Assembly: GCF_000218685.1 (NCBI RefSeq)
Contig: NW_006763292.1
Location: forward strand, 881,087-945,086
Direction of reading: 5' to 3'
DNA length: 64,000 bases
Source: Serpula lacrymans var. lacrymans S7.9
Lineage: Eukaryota; Basidiomycota; Agaricomycetes; Boletales; Serpulaceae
A program made the translations under genes and the position numbers. Positions 22,354-32,430 of this stretch are shown here, in pieces (positions within the stretch are counted from its first letter, which is position 1; each line of letters opens with the position of its first letter). The notes below the pieces were generated by a model that was given only the letters and a program-made list of their open reading frames with translations, made no database searches and had not been told where the DNA came from.

Positions 22354-22743
22354 AAGAGATCATTGTTGAAGGAATTTTTTTTTTTCTTTCAACTAGATTT
22401 CATTTGCATATACTTAGTCTCTCCTCACTCACCACTCACTGTACATTTACTTACTTTATTATTATGAATCTGAGCTATCTATATTACAATATCAGTGTGA
22501 TAATGTATGATAAGAACAAGTCTGAGAACTCTACCCCGGGACCCATCAACATGGCCCAGGACCTGTCTCACTTCAATACATTGATAAGATATTTGTAAGT
22601 GATGCCCGAGAACAGTCTATAGCCTGGGCTCTAAGATCATGTAACCCAGGATGACTATAACACTCACATCCCCAGGTACACATTTTAAAGCCAGGGCTAT
22701 TATATATATTATTACATTACTGTACAAGAGGTATACCTACCAT
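22354..22743. other. Intergenic
   Basis: Poly-T run near 22377-22387 and AT-rich sequence. Nothing recognised. Confidence 0.4.
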
Positions 22744-23784
22744 TCAATGCCTTCTGGGTTTCTTTACCTTTAGCATCTGATCTACCTTGGTTTCCTTGGC
22801 TTGTTGAAGCTGCTTTACTAGACTATTACCTGACCTTGTCCTGTGTGCAATGTTCCCAGGTTCCCCATCTACCTCCTCATGCCCACATTTGGTGGGACTC
22901 TGCATCACCCTTGTCACCATCCTGGGTAGTGGCCTTGCCTTGTCAGGGAAGGGAGATTCCAAGCTGTTTTGTATTGCAGTAGTCATGTCCCTGCAGAATG
23001 GAAGGATAGTTTCACCCACCATGGCAAACTCAATATATGACCACATCAGGTTGTTGTCCTCATCAGCAAAATTGATTGTATGAAGGTCCTGGAGTAACAT
23101 TTCTAACATATCAGGGCCATAGCAGTATGGCCCTTGATACCTGTGTGGCCGTCCCAAGACCCTAGGCAATGTAGACAAGGCTGCATGTGGAGCCACCTCA
23201 ACACGTTTTGGGTTCCATTGCTTTGGTGAATCTCCAATGGAATCATGCTGTGGGCATAGCCCCATTAATCCTCTGGCTGGCCATTTTCTGGGAGCTAGGT
23301 CTGGGCTTGTCTTTTGGCAGTTGGTACACTACGTCCACCAACTTCAAGTATTCCTCCCCAGTACATAATCCTGCAAGTAACTTCTTCTGAGACTTGTGTG
23401 TAATAGAAGCATGCTGGGGACTGTCCTTGTCCACTTTTTGTACACCTACAGATTACTGCCCTGAGATAGAAGGAGCCAGGACGAGATTGGCATTGGTTTG
23501 GAGGGCCCGGGCTGGTTTCAAATGTCAGCACCACGTTCATCATCACTTAGAATTTTATGAAGCCCCTTAATCTCCTCTTGTTCCTTGTTGGTGGATTTGC
23601 TTCTTGGTGCAACCATTGTTGCTCTGGGAAGGACTCTCTTTATTGCTACCTTCTCTTTACCCTTTCCTTTATTGGCTACCGGGTACAGACTAGATTTCAA
23701 CCTTAAGGTAATTTTGGCATTTATATTGTTTTTCCGGTTGTAGCAATGGTCAACAGACCCTGGATCTCCTCCTTTGTCATACAT
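22744..23784 (-). pseudogene. Unidentified coding remnant (minus strand)
   Basis: Three adjacent minus-strand frames. 23784-23518 is Lys/Arg-rich (NKGKGKEKVAIKRVLPRAT). 23546-23295 follows, and then 23265-22744 (173 codons) with YGPDMLEMLLQDLHTINFADEDNNLMWSYIEFAMVGETILPF and a basic tail ending KVKKPRRH. The pieces appear to belong to one gene split by frame changes or introns. No known domain recognised. The solo LTR at 24036-24324 lies just upstream and may have separated it from the coding piece at 24556-25060. Confidence 0.4.
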
Positions 23785-24035
23785 GATGGTTCCTGGTTCA
23801 TGTGATTTGGCCCAATGGCTGTGAAGATATGTCTATTTCAAAACAGCAATATCATTGCAACAGTTTTTTCACTTTTGAGTTGGAAGCAGAGATCACAATG
23901 ATATCATAGAATATTTGGCTTTGTTTGATCCTACAAACAAGGATATACATATAAACATTGCATCTGAGTTTAAAAAGTTCACATGTTTGTTTATTCTCAA
24001 TCACCATCATTATGAAATCCTTCTCTCCTGCGCAA

Positions 24036-24324
24036 TATTACGATACACAATTTTAGCCACAAGTCTCTCACGCAGTAGAGCTGGTCACATGGGCTGCGCC
24101 CTCTGACATCATCAGCCACTGCTTTATCAACTGTATAGTACAACATGTACAAACAACCTGTAGTAGTATATATACCTCAATACATCCAGGAGACTCCTCA
24201 GCGAGTCCTCCTGTTGTTTACCCACAACTAACTTGGTCCTATCCTAAGAGTAACCACTCCCCTCACTACCTTTACAGTTTCATCTGAGTTGTGCGCCAGA
24301 GTATACAAACTCTTGGTTGTAACA
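24036..24324 (+). mobile_element. Solo LTR, family A, internally deleted
   Basis: Starts TATTACGATACACAATTTT (for TGTTACGATA...) and ends CTCTTGGTTGTAACA. It carries the family-A blocks gacatcatcagccactgctt, gtatatatac, gactcctcagcgagtcctcctgttg and gcgccagagta. About 110 bp of U3 is missing relative to 34823-35239. Flanks CGCAA (24031-24035) and CTCAA (24325-24329) match at four of five positions, consistent with an old TSD. Confidence 0.75.
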
Positions 24325-24555
24325 CTCAAAAGAACCAGATTCTTATCCTCCTTGATGCAGGTCAAACTGCTCACTCCATTGCCTCTACATGCAACTGGTT
24401 CTATTTGTGTCTCTATGGGCGGTGGGCGCAAAACTCAATGTTCCCAGATCCTAGCTCACTTGCATCAGAAAGTCCTTCACTACTTTCCTACCCTTCATTT
24501 TAGCAGCCCCGGGTATGAATCAATGTTTGTCCTGGTTGAGTAAAGGACATCATAG

Positions 24556-25060
24556 TCACTTTTGTCTTGCTCCCTCTGATGGCCCATCAATATACCACTC
24601 ATTATGCTTCTCTTTTAATTCAGCTAGCTCCTCCTTGCTGAGCTCAGTCAACATCACCTTCAGGACACTCTGCAGTTTACCAATATAGCCTGACTGCCCT
24701 GGCTTCACTCCGTAAAGGTCCCACATCCTCTTCTCCACCTCCTTTTTTTTCACTCCATTGAGCACTTGGTTCTGACCTAAATACTTTACATGCCCAGCAA
24801 CCTTGTTCCTAGGCTCTTTATTACCACTGTGGTTGTACAACCAATGCCTGACACACTGCAATATTAATTGTAAACATGATGATATACTTTGACAATTAAG
24901 AATCATACCTCTTTCATATCTGTTAAATCCTTGATGTTGGTTAGTACATGTCCCCCCAAATTTTCCCTGACTTCATTCCAGGTATCATCAAGTACATATC
25001 CCCATTGTAGAGAATTTGCACCCCTGAACTCTTTCAAATGTGTATTGAGTATTTCAATTT
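24556..25060 (-). pseudogene. Unidentified two-exon coding fragment (minus strand)
   Basis: Reads on the minus strand EILNTHLKEFRGANSLQWGYVLDDTWNEVRENLGG...DLTDMKE. An intron follows (GT...GCAG, about 24857-24909), then VRHWLYNHSGNKEPRNK...VEKRMWDLYGVKPGQSGYIGKLQSVLKVMLTELSKEELAELKEKHNEWYIDGP. The W.YNH...LT.EE...L...WN/Y..G pattern is common in hypothetical proteins of mushroom genomes, often transposon-linked, but no function is known to me. Confidence 0.5.
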
Positions 25061-25464
25061 AGGCATCATCAAACTATACTTCAGGCATGATTAAATGTGG
25101 TATAAGTTAAAAAGTGAGGTGCATGTTTGAAGATGAGCGCTATCTTTCTCTTTTCCGTTTGAGTGCAAATTATCAGGAAATTGAATACCACATTCATCCA
25201 TTCCAAGCAAATATTTGGCTCTTCTGTCAGATCTGAGCAATGATATCATTGCCTGAACTCTATACTGGGTCTTTGGCTAAGGCCTGGAACATGTCAGGTA
25301 CCTCCCAGCTAATACTTTCCCTGATATATTGCTTCTATATAAGAAAATGTCAGATCCATTGAGTCAATTAGCCTAGTGAGGCCTAGGTGTCATACACACA
25401 TACTATAGTTATAATTTTCCACCTAAGATAAAATATTATTACAGTTTTTATTACTATATAGACA

Positions 25465-25860
25465 GGGCCAGCAGAGTCCGGCGGAGTGGGCCAGCCAGGC
25501 CATCTTCAATGTAATAATATAGGGCCCGTGTAAGACAAACCAGCTGGGTTGAAGCACACCCGTCTAGGATAGTCAGGCTGGGTTTGTCTATGCCTGTCTA
25601 GGACACCCCGGATGGATGGCTGAATAATTCCTCATCTAGGATGACCCGGCTGGCTGGATATAAAATTCCTGGGCCCAATCTAGGACAACTCGGCTGGATC
25701 AGAGCACACCTGTCTAGAACGGCCTGGCTGGGTCTGGCACACCTGCCTGAGACAACCCGGCTGGGTGTATCCAAAATCTCCGGGCCCCGCCTAGGACAAC
25801 CTGACTGGATGGCCCAGGGTCAATGATGATCTCCTGTTCAGGACAACCCAGCTGGATCAA
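25465..25860. repeat. Degenerate GC-rich minisatellite
   Basis: The core tctaggacaacccggctgg recurs with variation about nine times at roughly 35-60 bp spacing (for example near 25550, 25595, 25635, 25680, 25720, 25750, 25793 and 25838). Units also share gggccc and gcacacctg words. It is clearly GC-richer than its surroundings. Confidence 0.7.
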
Positions 25861-25874
25861 ATCATCCTTGTGGC

Positions 25875-26250
25875 CTATATTTCAACCACATTACGAGTGC
25901 AGATAGGACCCCAGGGTATCACAACAACACATTCTGACATCACATATAACGCAGTATCAACTGTAATGTATGCATGCATGCATAGGATGATCAAAGCACT
26001 GTTGTAGCTTGTGGTGATTATGCCCTGGGCATATGTGGCTTCCACATGTGTCCTTAGCATAAAAAGGATCCCGGGGAATCAAAGCCAGGCCTCCCAGTGT
26101 TACACATGATACAATATCAATGCTTATGCATGCATGCATGCATAGGATGATCAAAACACTGTTGTAGCTTGTGGTAATTACAACCTGGGCATATGTGGCT
26201 TCCAAATATGTCCTTAGTATAAAAAGGATCACAGGGAATTAAAAAAGTGC
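25875..26250. repeat. 160-bp tandem duplication with TGCA runs
   Basis: cataggatgatcaaa(g/a)cactg follows a tgcatgcatgca run at 25981 and again at 26141, exactly 160 bp apart. The unit continues gttgtagcttgtggt, gggcatatgtggcttcca and tgtccttag.ataaaaaggatc. A third, partial unit precedes the first one (from about 25875). Non-coding. Confidence 0.75.
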
Positions 26251-26618
26251 TGCTTCCAATCAAGTGAGACATCAATACCGGGCTGAGACCCCAGGTTGGT
26301 TTGCAAATGCATGCCAATGCATATATTTCAAATGTCTCCACTGCCGGGACACCCTCATAAACTCCTGATATCTATTCTAGAGGGGGAAAATATCATTGAG
26401 GTTCCCATGAAGTCTAGAACTGAGGGACGTACTGCGACCTTGTGCAGGAATACACTGTTTGTCACCCGCCGTATCTTGGAATAGAAAGTCATTGCAGAAG
26501 TTTTACATTCCTTGTTATTGATTAAAAAGTCATCAAGAAAAGGTGAATGCTGTTCGAGGCTTCTTCTGACTTGCTAGGTACAACCCGTTGGATAAGAGCT
26601 GAACGTCTGAGCGAGCAG

Positions 26619-27127
26619 TGTTACAATTGACGTACCAGTACCTACTCACACTTTACTTTTTGTACTTTACTTTTACTTTTTTCCAAGTCACATGACCAGT
26701 CATGTGACCATTTACCTCACTTTTCATTTTTGGACCTTTCCTTTAACTTTCATTCTCCACTTTAACCTTGTACTGTAGATTTCATACTGTGCCATGTGGC
26801 ACTTCCCTTTTAGTTCAAACTCCACCTTTCTCGCACGGTGCTGCCTTTATTCTTATTTTAACTACAAGTATCTCACACAGTAGAGCTGGCCACACGGGCT
26901 AGGCCCCATGACATCAGCAGCCACTGCCTCTAGCAACTGTATAGTACATATGTACAAACAAACCTGTATTAATATATAAACCCCAATAGATCTTGGGGAA
27001 GGACTCAGTGAGTCCTCCTGTTGTCTAGCACAACAAACCCTTTGAAACCTGAGGGGTGATCCCTCTCTCTCTCTTCTTTTTGCTTGTCCAAGTTGTGCAC
27101 CAGAGTAAGAAACTCTTGGTCGTTATA
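26619..27127 (+). mobile_element. Solo LTR, family B/A chimera, 509 bp, TSD AGCAG
   Basis: Starts TGTTACAATTGACG and ends CTTGGTCGTTATA, flanked by AGCAG at 26614-26618 and 27128-27132. The first ~110 bp and the last ~130 bp match the family-B LTR at 56678-57023. The middle (gtgccatgtggcact, tctcgcac.gtgctgcctttattctt, gacatcagcagccactgc) matches family A and is absent from the other B copies. Confidence 0.85.
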
Positions 27128-27135
27128 AGCAGCAT

Positions 27136-27570
27136 CTGTTGGTGGAGCCAGTCCTTGTAATCACTTCTTCATCTTCTCATAATTCTCCTTCCTCATTGTC
27201 TGATGCACCTGGAAAATTGTCCCGGGTACCATCCACCCGGGAATCACCCTCTGGTGAATTGTCCTCTGCTAGACTGTGGTTTTCATCATGTCCCAGGCAT
27301 GGTTTGCCAGTGTGGCCCAGATGAATTACCAAGCTGGCTCTATAAAGCCAAGAAGGTTCAAAATGTATGCCCATCCATTGCTCAACTCTATAAAATGGTA
27401 ACCTCTGGTGAGCATCCCTGCAGCATGACATGCAATACTCTGGTTTCCCCAAACATTATGTGCATCACCAAGTTCCTTCTCTCACTAAACAAAGGCCACA
27501 AGTCTGTCCCGGGGACTGCCCCTCTTCCTGCATAAGGACTTGCAGATACTCTGAATAGTGATCCAGCCAT
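27136..27570 (-). pseudogene. Unidentified minus-strand ORF fragment
   Basis: The frame 27452-27177 reads RVEQWMGIHFEPSWLYRASLVIHLGHTGKPCLGHDENHS and then an acidic tail (EDNSPEGD...SDNEEGEL). Upstream, 27570-27388 adds MHIMFGETRVLHVMLQGCSPEVTIL. It reads like genuine protein cut by the adjacent solo LTR, but the family is unknown and the plus strand is also partly open. Confidence 0.3.
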
Positions 27571-27924
27571 TATCTCGTGTAATTATTTTTTGACTAAACC
27601 AATGTCAGACACATAATAGCGGGTATGTTTACTCATTGGACTTGCCTTCCTTGGAGGTATAACCAATGGCTCAAGAACAGAATCACACATTTGTGATTTT
27701 GCTTACAGTTTTGCTATGAAGTTTGTTTGCCAAAAGTGTAACAAAAATTGAAACTTTTGATATGTTGTAGAGTGTATAAGGTTGCCAACAAAAAAATTAT
27801 AACATTCTTTACACAGTTTATATGCTATTACATTGCATTGACAACCTTACAACAATGAAATAATCATGGTATGCACACAGACATCATCATTGATATTGTG
27901 CTAGGTGTGATTCCAGGAAGGACC

Positions 27925-28960
27925 CCCTCAGGCAGTATTACTTGTCATGGATGGAAACTTTCATGCAGAGTGCATAAAGTGGTACACAAATCTGAGATTG
28001 TGGCAATTGCTCACTCTTCATAGCCAAATGAACATGGACTATTCCCAATGTCAGGCCTTGTCTTCATTGGCTGGGATCAACTCAGTCATAGTCCTCTACA
28101 ATATAATGTGCCAATGCAGAAACACTTCTCAAAGAGGGTCCTTGAAAGTCCCTATCTTTAGGTCCCCAGTGGTGTATCTGTGTACGAGGGTATTGAATTA
28201 TTTTATGTGCATGGACATCAAGACATCTGCTTCCCAATCTATGCCCCTAACTTCATCCCCAGGGCCAGGCAGGTTGATGGTGAGATATTAAAAACACTTT
28301 AGGCTCCCATCAATGAAGTCTCTTAAAGCACCCAGGCTATGAGCAAGTCACATAGGCAAGAAATATTGGATGGTCACATGAGTGATTCCAATTGGAAGAA
28401 GCTTATACAGATGAGTAGGTCCTGGGCTTCAATAACTCACCCATATTCATGACTAAGTGCATGCCTAGTCCCGGTGCTTTACAAGAAGTTCAAAAAGGTT
28501 CAGCAAGGCTTTCTATCAAGCAAGCTTGCATTCAAAAAATCAATTCCACTACAGACTCTGAGGACACAGAGGCCTGGATTGCCCAGGAAAAAAAGGCACA
28601 GCAAAACCGGCTGCATATGAAGTCTATAGAAAAATTACCCAGAAAAGCAGAAATCCAGCTGCATTTATTGCAACAAAAACAAGAAATGGAGTGGTCCAAG
28701 GAACGGCTGCTTGGTTATTGGCGGGTCTGAAGTTGGAAGAGACTCAGTAAGTCCCCAGGCCCCCAGGATCCTGGCAATACATAATTTTTGAATACTGATT
28801 AACTCTATCTAATAGGATACAGCTGCAAATGTATGCAAAGCAAATCAACAAAAAGGGCACAACCGCAGAAAAACCGGAGTTAGAGAAAAGGCATCAACAC
28901 TTGCTCTCATAATGTATAGATTATAACTCAACAACACAAACTTCATGATCAAGTTGGAAA
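27925..28960 (+). pseudogene. KDZ (Kyakuja-Dileera-Zisupton) transposase remnant
   Basis: The block MDGNFHAE at 27947 is followed closely by QMNMDYSQCQAL and VLYNIMCQ, three anchors of KDZ transposases; the sequence normally lying between the first two is deleted. After frame changes come GHQDICFPIYAPNFIP, QVDGEIL, APINEVS, MSKSHRQEILDGHMSDSNWKKL, then AWLLAGLKLEETQ near 28725 and, after an intron-like gap, IQLQMYAKQINKKGTT. Stops and frame shifts show that it is dead. KDZ proteins mobilise DNA elements in fungi. Confidence 0.75.
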
Positions 28961-29219
28961 CACACTGGGGATAAGTCTATCAACCTGCAAGGGAATAGCT
29001 GACAGCCCCCAGGATTCTTGTAATATTCTGAAGATTTATGCTAGCTCTTTGAGGGCTTCTTGGGGTGTTTGCTTTCCATCTTTTTCTTGAGAGACTATCA
29101 CACATGCTTTGCTAAATATATTTTCACCTGTCTCTCCCTCTCATTAGTGAGGATGCCCGGGAGGTACCATAGAACTATTCTTTTGTTAATGTCCATTATG
29201 ATGGAAGGGATTGTGATAA

Positions 29220-29587
29220 TGTTATGATACACAATTTTTGGACCTTTAATTTTCATTCTCCTCTTCAACTTTCTTTTGTAGTTTTCACACACTGTGCCAT
29301 GTGGCACTTTCTATTTTTGTTCAAACTCCATCTCTCACACAGTGGAGCTGGTCACATGGGCTGCACCCTCTGACATCATCAGCCACTGCTTTCATCAACT
29401 GTACAGTATATAGATACAAACACTCTGTATTAGTATAAATATTCCAATAGATCAAGGAGACTCCTCAGCGAGTCCTCCTGTTGTTAACCAACAAGCTCTC
29501 TGCAGCCTAAGGGGTAACCACTCCCCATTCACTACCTTTATAGTGTGTTCTTGTGTGCGCCAGAGTAACTGACTCTTGGTTGTTACA
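29220..29587 (+). mobile_element. 5' LTR, family A, 368 bp
   Basis: Starts TGTTATGATACAC and ends CTCTTGGTTGTTACA. It is nearly identical over most of its length to the 3' LTR, including tctgtattagtataaata (TATA region) and gagactcctcagcgagtcctcc. It lacks about 42 bp of U3 present in the 3' LTR, apparently deleted between two TCTC repeats. Confidence 0.9.
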
Positions 29588-30098
29588 TTAGGACTCGCTC
29601 TTCTACTCTCTCGCACGTTGTGCAAAAAGTCCCACTGGGCACCCGGACTCCAGGGTGAAGGAGATTTGATTATTGTTTGGGAATATCCCGTATAGCAGAT
29701 AGGTGCACTCTTCGCGACGGCCTTGTAGTGCTTTGGGAGAAGAAACAATACCTTTGATACACGGACCCCAGCGTAAAGGGGAGTACTATAGATCAACAAT
29801 AGTGTGCACTGATTAAACTTAGAAATACAAAACTTCTTCTTCAAATACCTCTGACCAGGCTGGGCACTTGCCTCCGCCAGTTTGGAGAAAGGTTGACAGT
29901 TTAACAAGCGGACCACCCCCTGACAACTGTTCGGACCAGGGTTTGTTATGAATACTTTTTATATACTTTTTCAAATACTATAGTGTGAGTAGTCGGAGAT
30001 TGAGATCCGATACTCAGCTGGGAAGAGGTTGATCCGCAGATAGCAAGCGGGGACCCCCAGTTACCTTTTTTTTACATTACCAAAGAGAACAAGTCGAC
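29588..30098 (+). other. Retrotransposon leader (5' untranslated region)
   Basis: Lies between the 5' LTR and the gag ATG. The sequence directly after the LTR is ttaggactcgctc. I could not match it confidently to a tRNA 3' end, so the primer-binding site is unassigned. Open frames here on the minus strand are shadows. Confidence 0.6.
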
Positions 30099-31158
30099 AT
30101 GTCATTGCAACCGGATATGAACAGTCTGCTGCACAACATGTGTGCACAGATTCAGGCATTAACAAATCAGCTTGCCGAGATTCAAGCCGCCCCAGCAGCC
30201 GAATCTACGGTTGAGCAAAAGTTCAACAAGAAAGTCGAGATCATCGCTGACCCCGGTGCTTTCAAAGGAGATAGAGCGCGATTTGCCGAATGGTGGATCA
30301 AGCTCCAGATTTGGATCAAAGTGAACTGGGACGTGTTCGCTGATGATTTTGATGTAGCGACCGCTGTGCTGTCAAGGCTGAAAGGACCAGTGGCGGGTCA
30401 ATACACCCAAGTAAGAATGCAGGAGTGCTACACAGCGGGAGTGTGGCCTACCTGGGATGATCTCAAAGTCGAGATTGAAAAATACTTCAAACCACAAGCT
30501 GAGCGTGACTGGGTGTGTCAGCAAATCCGTACCTTCAAACAAGGAAACATGAGGACGGATGACTTTGTTACCCGGTTCCTGGCCCTCTCCATCCAAGGGG
30601 GTCTAGGGAATGAACATGCAGTGGAGTTGCTGGAGCACAATGTGTCACCGGCCATTGCCTGACAGCTCTACATACAAGATATGCGGAGCAAGAACCTTGC
30701 AGCAGCTGCTGAGGAGGTTCAAAAAATTGGTAGGGCCATAGAGCTCTACAATATGCAATTTGGTGGCGGGTCCACCACCAAAAACAATGTTTCCCAGAGG
30801 TGCCCTGGGTCATCAAACCACCATAATCACTCTCACAGGTTCAAGCCATTCGGGCTGCAGCCAGGACAGGGTGCTCCTATGGATATCGGCGCGGTCCAAG
30901 GCGGACAGATGCGCAGATTCAAGGGCAACTGTTACAACTGTGGCCAAGAGGGACACATGTCCTGAGATTGCAAAAATGGGGCGCAGGCCGCCCAACAAAA
31001 AAATAATCAAGGGCGCCGGGGCTCGCCAATTAGAAGCAGAGAAACCAGATGATTGGCTCCAGACTCTGGCCAGTCGTTCATACGACGAGATCCGGGCCTT
31101 TTTTTACGATCAGCAGGTTGCTGAAATGAAGACCCAGGGAAAAGAGTTTGGAGCTTAG
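30099..31158 (+). pseudogene. Chromovirus gag with zinc knuckle, two premature stops
   Basis: ATG 30099 begins MSLQPDMNSLLHNM with a predicted helix. FAEWWIKLQIWIKVNW, YFKPQAERDWVCQQIRTFKQG and FVTRFLALS are the Retrotrans_gag core. After a TGA at 30660-30662 the same frame continues QDMRSKNLAAAAEEVQKIGRAIELYNMQFGGG to a CCHC knuckle, CYNCGQEGHMS-x-DC (about 30930-30973), with a second TGA at 30963-30965 at the position usually held by Arg. Gag forms the particle and the knuckle binds the RNA. Both stops look like CGA-to-TGA changes. Confidence 0.9.
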
Positions 31159-31338
31159 GTCACTTGGGTGCCTTTGCTCCACGAAACAATGAAGTAAACC
31201 ACAACAAAGTGGCCCCTGCTCCAGGGTGTTGCACAAGCAATAATGGAAAGAAAGGGATGGCTCCCCAACTTGTAAATAGATTTCTAAATTTATCTGAAAC
31301 ACAATCCTGAGATTGACTGGCAGACAGGGGTTATCACA
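31159..31338 (+). other. Deleted protease region
   Basis: Between the end of gag and the RT frame only about 180 bp remains, with stops in all useful frames. The segment LKHNPEIDWQTG, which normally follows the protease, is present at about 31300. No D-S/T-G active-site motif is found, so most or all of the protease has been lost. Confidence 0.65.
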
Positions 31339-32430
31339 TTGTCACATTGCCCTCAGGAGTGTGTGAACTTGGGTAAACTGAATCGCGTCCGTCACAATGA
31401 GTGCCTTGAAAAAATTAATGCTGCTCACGTTTATGAACTCAGATCTCTAGAAAAGATTGACAATGACAATGACGAGGTAAAACGCGAGGAAGAGATTAAG
31501 AGGCTGGTACCTCCCAAGTACCATGACTTCTGGAAAGTCTTTTCTAAACATAAGTCAGAGCGCTTCCCAGAGACTAAACCTTGGGACCATGCGATAGATT
31601 TGAAGGACACCTTCAAACCGAGAAAAGGGCACATGATTCCCCTCTCTGCTCCAGAAAAAAATGAGTTCTCAAGTTTCATAGATGAACAGCTTAGGAAGGG
31701 TTACATCAGACCTTCCAAAAGCCCTATGACGACCCCGGTGTTCTTCATCCCTAAAAAGGATGGTAAGAAGCGCATGATTATGGATTATCATTACATGAAT
31801 GAGCACACAGTTAAAAATGTGTATCTGCTGCCTTTGATCAGTCAGCTAGTAGACAAATTGGCTGGCGCCAAAATCTTAACAAAGATGGATCTCAGATGGG
31901 GGTACAATAATGTATGGATCAAAGAAGAAGATGCTTTAAAGGCCGCGTTCATGTGCCGCTAAGGCTCCTTTGAACCCCTTGTTATGTTCTTTGGGTTGAC
32001 CAACTCACCGGCAACCTTCCAGAGCATAATGAATGATATCTTCGCAGATATGGAAGATTGTGTTGTCATTTACATTGACAATTTGTTGATATTTACGAAG
32101 TTGGACGAAGAGGCTGACCATGACAGGATTGTGCAAGAAGTCCTTCAACACTTACAGGAACGGGACCTATTTGTCAAACCTGAAAAATGTAATTTCAAAG
32201 TGAAGGAAGTAGACTTCCTTGGTATGATCATAGGCCAGCACAGAATCGGGATGGATCCTGAGAAAGTTCAAGCTATATTGGACTGGCCAGAACCTACTTG
32301 CATCAAAGGAGCTAGGGCCTTCCTTGGCTTAGGAAATTTCTACCAAAGGTTTGTTGAAAACTTTGCAAAAATAATGAGACCGTTGAACAATCTCACAAAA
32401 AAGGATATCATTTGGCACTGGGTGCCCAAG
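31339..32430 (+). pseudogene. Chromovirus reverse transcriptase
   Basis: Begins in the frame with PPKYHDFWKVFSKHKSERFPETKPWDHAIDL. RT blocks follow: GYIRPSKSPMTTPVFFIPKKDGKKRMIMDYHYMNEHTVKN, LPLISQLVDKLAGAKILTKMDLRWGYNN. A TAA stop lies at 31960-31962, then FFGLTNSPATFQSIMNDIF and the catalytic box VIYIDNLLIF, where YIDD has become YIDN (codon 32080-32082). GARAFLGLGNFYQRFVENFAKI ends the domain. A one-base loss near 32420 shifts the frame into RNase H. Confidence 0.9.

Noticed and set aside
25465..26250. CRISPR-like array
   Set aside because: Repeats are degenerate and unevenly spaced with no conserved repeat/spacer pattern, and the sequence is eukaryotic.
29452..29916. 154-codon minus-strand open frame in the retrotransposon 5' LTR and leader
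   Set aside because: It overlaps the LTR and the untranslated leader of the chromovirus, has no motif, and runs opposite to the element; a shadow frame.
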